A DNA stretch of 64,000 nucleotides from Nitrospinaceae bacterium (GTDB lineage: Bacteria > Nitrospinota > Nitrospinia > Nitrospinales > Nitrospinaceae). Both the position numbers and the translations under genes were made by a program. The notes under the pieces were generated by a model. The model did no database searches. It saw only the letters and a program-made list of their open reading frames with translations, and was not told where the DNA came from. The first letter of the stretch is position 1. Each line of letters starts with the position of its first letter. The stretch is taken from assembly GCA_024644405.1 (NCBI GenBank), contig JAHELC010000039.1, positions 62,001 to 126,000 on the forward strand, given 5' to 3'. Below are positions 60,629-64,000 of the stretch, piece after piece.

Positions 60629-61825
60629 TTAATAAGTGGAAGAGGAGGCGTGCAGCAGACTGGAAAAATGCTTTCGGATGTCCATCCGATCCTGCTCTCC
60701 AAAGTGCAGGAAGGTGGCACCCACATCATAAGAAGAACCGGTCGGCTGCGAGCGGGTCACCCGCCCTACCAGCACCAAGGGTTTGTCCCGGGAAGAGAGC
60801 GGCACCTCTACCTGAATACGGCTTCCACTTTCCAGGGGTTTCGGTGATTCAAACAACACTCCCGAAAGACTGAGATCCTTGATGCGGCCCAGCGAGGGCA
60901 ATTGACTGGTTTTCATTCCAAGTTCCTGGACCTTGATGGGACCGATCAAACCCATTCGATAGTTGTGGCGTTTGTCTTCTGAAAACAGCGCGATCTGGTT
61001 CCGTCCCTGATGTTTGGCCCGATACAAGGCCCGGTCGGCGCATTCCACCAATTCCGTTGCCACATCGGTGTCCAACGGGAATGTGGCGATACCTCCGGTC
61101 ACCGTCACTTCAATCCGCTCCCCTTCGAAATTCAAATTCATATATTCGATCTTATGGCGGATACGCTCGGCAAGAATCAATGCATTGTATTTTTGAGTTT
61201 CGGGGAGCATCAGGATGATTTCCTCACCGCCAAAACGGAACGCAATGTCCTCGACCCTTTTTTCCGTTTGAATCAGCTTAGCAACAGATTTTAAAACCTT
61301 GTCACCGGCCTGGTGCCCCAAGGTGTCGTTGATCCTTTTGAAATGATCGAGATCAAAAAAGACCAGTGAGAATTCGGTTTGATAGCGTTTGCAGCGCGAC
61401 GCTTCGCTCTTGAGAGCCTCTTCAAAATAGGATCGGTTGTAAAGGCCGGTCAGGCTGTCGCATTTGCTATAGTGGCTGGTTTCTTCAAACAGATTCAACT
61501 CCACCACCTTGGGATGGATCAACTCTCTGCGAACGGTCAGCATATAATCGCAAATGGCGGTGGTGAGGTTCACCGAACGGGCCATGGATTCCATCATCTC
61601 TTGTCGATGCCGAACCATGTCCTGCCAGATCGACCGGGCTTCGTCATCCTTAAAATCCAACTGGCTGAAGATATTCAGAAGAACGGGATAAACTTTTTCA
61701 CCCTGGATTCCTGCCAGAGTATCCACATGGCGCAAAAATTCATCCTCGTTTTCTGAATAAGCACTGAGTTGTTGAATTAACGAAGCCCTTAAGGGTTCTC
61801 TAGAGTGATCCTGTAACACATCCAT
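60629..61825 (-). CDS. Diguanylate cyclase (GGDEF) with C-terminal PilZ domain
   Basis: A protein of about 398 residues. The N-terminal 130 residues form a helical domain of unknown type. The GGDEF domain contains the active-site variant G-G-E-E-I and, five residues before it, R-V-E-D, the inhibitory c-di-GMP site (RxxD). A C-terminal PilZ domain has D-L-S-L-S-G, the DxSxxG half of the c-di-GMP-binding signature. It should make and sense c-di-GMP. The ATG at 61825 aligns with the start of the paralogue at 62101-63291; a TTG at 61855 has a good AAGGGG and cannot be excluded. Confidence 0.85.
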   Translation of the reverse strand: MDVLQDHSREPLRASLIQQLSAYSENEDEFLRHVDTLAGIQGEKVYPVLLNIFSQLDFKDDEARSIWQDMVRHRQEMMESMARSVNLTTAICDYMLTVRRELIHPKVVELNLFEETSHYSKCDSLTGLYNRSYFEEALKSEASRCKRYQTEFSLVFFDLDHFKRINDTLGHQAGDKVLKSVAKLIQTEKRVEDIAFRFGGEEIILMLPETQKYNALILAERIRHKIEYMNLNFEGERIEVTVTGGIATFPLDTDVATELVECADRALYRAKHQGRNQIALFSEDKRHNYRMGLIGPIKVQELGMKTSQLPSLGRIKDLSLSGVLFESPKPLESGSRIQVEVPLSSRDKPLVLVGRVTRSQPTGSSYDVGATFLHFGEQDRMDIRKHFSSLLHASSSTY

Positions 61826-62100
61826 GGCTGGAAGTTGTCCTCCGGCAGTTGACAATTGGTTGCCCCTTAAAATGAAAGCAAAATAAATGCCAAACGGAGT
61901 CGAGCCAAACTCATAAATCCATTAAAATCAATGTTTTATTACGTTTACGGGATTAATGCCGGGGGGTTCCTGAAGTTTGTGAGGGGTTGCCAAGGGTCAA
62001 AGAGTCAAAAAACTTGGGCACCCTGACGGAGTATTTGACGAATACCGGTACAAATGGTTAGCGGGTTATTGAAATAAAAAGGATCTCAAACCGGCAGGAT

Positions 62101-63291
62101 TCAGGTTGCGGGCATCACCTTGAGAAAGGAACTCAATTCCCGGCGGTCTGCCCCCTGCAACTGAACAAAGCTGACTCCGATCTCGTAGTGTTTCTCGAAG
62201 ATTTCCACGCGCACCACGGTTCCGACCAGAATAATCGGGTTGCCATTACTGGGGATGGGAACTTCAAGTTGAATCTTGGTGCCAATTTCCATCGGATTTT
62301 CGGATTCGAACAATATGCCTGAAAGACTGAGATCCCTGCCCTTGGCAAAAACCTGGCCCTGGCCCACCCATTTTCCCAAGCGCTGAACCTTGATGTCACC
62401 GGCGAAATCGATGCGCACGTACTGGCGTTTGTCAATGGAGTACAAACAAATCCGATTTTTTCCTTCCGACTTGGCGCGGTACAAAGCCTGGTCGGCGCAT
62501 TGGATCAGTTTGTTGGCTTCTGCCGCATCCTGGGGGAAAGTAGCGATTCCGCCACTCACGGATATTTTAATTTTCTTGCCGTCATAAACGAGTGGCATAT
62601 CCTGAATTTTCTTGCGTATCCGCTCAGCCTTGATGATCGTGTTGACCTTGTTGGTTTCGGGCAGGATGACCACCAATTCCTCGCCCCCGTAGCGGGCGAC
62701 CACGTCCTCTTCCCGCTTCTCATTGATGATGAGGTTCGATACCTTCTTGAGGACAAAATCCCCGGCGAGATGCCCCAAGGAGTCATTCACATTTTTGAAA
62801 TCATCCAAATCCAGAAACAGAATGGAAAACTCCGTATCGTAACGCCGTGCCCGGGAAATTTCGCCACTCAGCGAATCTTCAAAGTATCCCCGGTTGTACA
62901 GGCCGGTTAATGAATCGCATTTGGAAAAATGGTTGGCGTCCTCAAATACCTTGAGCTCGACCACTTTGGGGTAATTGAAGGATTTTTTAATGGTCAAAAA
63001 ATAATCGCAAATGGCGGTCAACAGATTGACCTGGCGCTTGAAGGACTCGCTCATTTCTTTGCGATGCTTCAATATGCCTACCCAGATTTCCTTGGCCTCC
63101 CCCTGGCTGAAGTCCAGCTGAGTGAAAACGTTCAGCAGCACCGGGTAGATTAAATCTCCTTCCGAATCTGCAATGTGCTCCAGTTCGTTCAAAAATTTTT
63201 CTTCGTCTTCGCCATGGTTTTTCATGAACCCAATAATGGATTCACGCAAGGGTTGAATGCTTTCGAAGTTCTGAACTGTTTTATCCATCAT
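62101..63291 (-). CDS. Diguanylate cyclase (GGDEF) with C-terminal PilZ domain, paralogue
   Basis: A 396-residue paralogue of the preceding protein with the same three parts: N-terminal helical domain (Y-P-V-L-L-N-V-F-T-Q-L-D-F in both), GGDEF domain with G-G-E-E-L and inhibitory R-E-E-D, and PilZ domain with D-L-S-L-S-G-I-L-F-E-S. The two genes are on the same strand but separated by 275 bp, so they are a duplicated pair and probably not a single operon. It is followed downstream by a gap with nothing recognisable. Confidence 0.85.
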   Translation of the reverse strand: MMDKTVQNFESIQPLRESIIGFMKNHGEDEEKFLNELEHIADSEGDLIYPVLLNVFTQLDFSQGEAKEIWVGILKHRKEMSESFKRQVNLLTAICDYFLTIKKSFNYPKVVELKVFEDANHFSKCDSLTGLYNRGYFEDSLSGEISRARRYDTEFSILFLDLDDFKNVNDSLGHLAGDFVLKKVSNLIINEKREEDVVARYGGEELVVILPETNKVNTIIKAERIRKKIQDMPLVYDGKKIKISVSGGIATFPQDAAEANKLIQCADQALYRAKSEGKNRICLYSIDKRQYVRIDFAGDIKVQRLGKWVGQGQVFAKGRDLSLSGILFESENPMEIGTKIQLEVPIPSNGNPIILVGTVVRVEIFEKHYEIGVSFVQLQGADRRELSSFLKVMPAT

Positions 63292-63525
63292 GAGGAAAAA
63301 TGGGAAAGGAGATTTCTGAAAAAATATCTGCCTGGTTTAAAAGATTTTATTGATCCATTCAGGCCGGGTTTAAATCCTGGAGATCCAAAAAAAACGCCGT
63401 GAGCAGGTGTCCTGATTGCCGTGATACGCCATGCTCTTGGATGACCACCACCTCAATCAGGGGTGATGGTCTTGGAGTATATAGAATAAAGTACCCAATA
63501 ATAAATACCCCAAACGGAGTATAAT

Positions 63526-64000
63526 TTACACTAACTCAAGGGTCTGTAATTTAGGTAAATTTTCAGAATACCGCAGTGAATCTTCTCCAGCGGCTGTCAG
63601 CTTGTTTCCAATTACATTGAGAAAGGCCAAGTTAGTTAAAATTTTTGAATCGGCCAGATATTTCGCCCCCTCGTCACCGATCTGATTCAAACCCAGAACC
63701 AGAGTCTGCAGGCTGGCCAAGGCGGTGGATTCCGCAATGGCCTTTGCTCCCTGGGCGTGGATCCAGTTGTCCTGCTCCAGATGCAGTTCCTCCATCTGCG
63801 TCAGGGTCTCGCTGCGGGCAAGCGCCTCCACTCCCTGGTCGGCAATGTTGTTATCGTTCAAACGCAGGTATTTGAGGCGGGAAAGGTAGGGGCTTTGGGC
63901 CAGGGCCTCGGCACCCTCTGCGTTCAGTTTATTTTCACCGAGATCGAGCCGCTCCAGGTGCCGGCTGTTTTCCGATTGCGCCAGCGCGGCCGTGCCCTCG
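63526..64000 (-). CDS. Leucine-rich repeat protein, 5' end outside window
   Basis: The minus-strand frame is open to the right edge of the window, so only the C-terminal 157 residues are seen. They consist of about six LRRs of roughly 24 residues of the ribonuclease-inhibitor type. The pattern is L-x-x-L-x-L-x-x-N-x-I-x-x-x-G-A-x-A-L-A-x-S, for example H-L-E-R-L-D-L-G-E-N-K-L-N-A-E-G-A and L-K-Y-L-R-L-N-D-N-N-I-A-D-Q-G. Such proteins mediate protein-protein binding. The final repeat is shortened and ends T-L-E-L-V. A TTG at 63861 is an internal codon, not the start. Confidence 0.8.
   Translation of the reverse strand, partial: EGTAALAQSENSRHLERLDLGENKLNAEGAEALAQSPYLSRLKYLRLNDNNIADQGVEALARSETLTQMEELHLEQDNWIHAQGAKAIAESTALASLQTLVLGLNQIGDEGAKYLADSKILTNLAFLNVIGNKLTAAGEDSLRYSENLPKLQTLELV

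Overview
The window looks like part of the chromosome of a Gram-negative bacterium of the Nitrospinae (Nitrospina-like) type. The main reason is a complete bacterial proteasome operon whose tagging protein is of the UBact type (58 residues ending R-T-G-Q) rather than actinobacterial Pup. It sits among genes typical of Gram-negative cells: O-antigen ligase, TonB, RpoH and a beta-barrel protein. The lineage is an inference from gene content; no 16S rRNA or other marker is present. No tRNA, rRNA, CRISPR array or transposase was seen.

Layout. 1-7.5 kb (+ strand): surface-glycan genes. These are a radical SAM/B12 enzyme cut by the window edge, a nonulosonic (sialic/legionaminic) acid set (neuB, neuC, neuD-like, DegT aminotransferase), a methyltransferase and an O-antigen ligase/polymerase. 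7.5-15.9 kb (- strand): a ten-gene O-antigen-type operon converging on the first, with WbqC, two tandem GT2 glycosyltransferases, two methyltransferases, an acyltransferase, a PhyH dioxygenase, a beta-propeller glycosidase-like protein, an SMR-type carrier and a WecE-type aminotransferase. 16.1-19.4 kb: lexA and dinB (SOS) with a class V aminotransferase, then arsC on the other strand. 20-24.3 kb: envelope and secreted proteins. 24.5-31.2 kb: malate dehydrogenase, GlnD with a degenerate HD domain, and monomeric isocitrate dehydrogenase. 31.2-32.9 kb: small proteins and repeats. 32.9-40 kb: pheA-tyrA-cmk-rpsA-sppA-HU and aroC. 40-49.5 kb: mixed housekeeping genes (nitrilase, Na+/H+ antiporter, rpoH, fumC, VOC protein, FetAB-like ABC exporter). 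49.9-51.3 kb: nadA and a HIT protein. 51.5-57.7 kb (- strand): the proteasome operon ARC-dop-ubact-prcB-prcA-pafA. 58-64 kb: an unknown nucleotidyltransferase-like protein, a TonB-like protein, two GGDEF-PilZ proteins and the end of a leucine-rich-repeat gene.

The most notable content is the UBact-proteasome operon. Five consecutive junctions overlap by 4 bp or are separated by 2 bp, and the tag gene is only 177 bp long. UBact would be deamidated by Dop, ligated to substrates by PafA, and tagged substrates unfolded by ARC and degraded by PrcAB. Other points of interest are loss of HD-domain metal ligands in GlnD, palindromic repeat families dispersed through 32-50 kb (one apparently inserted in frame in a VOC gene), an internally duplicated unknown protein, and a pair of diguanylate cyclases sharing an unfamiliar N-terminal domain.
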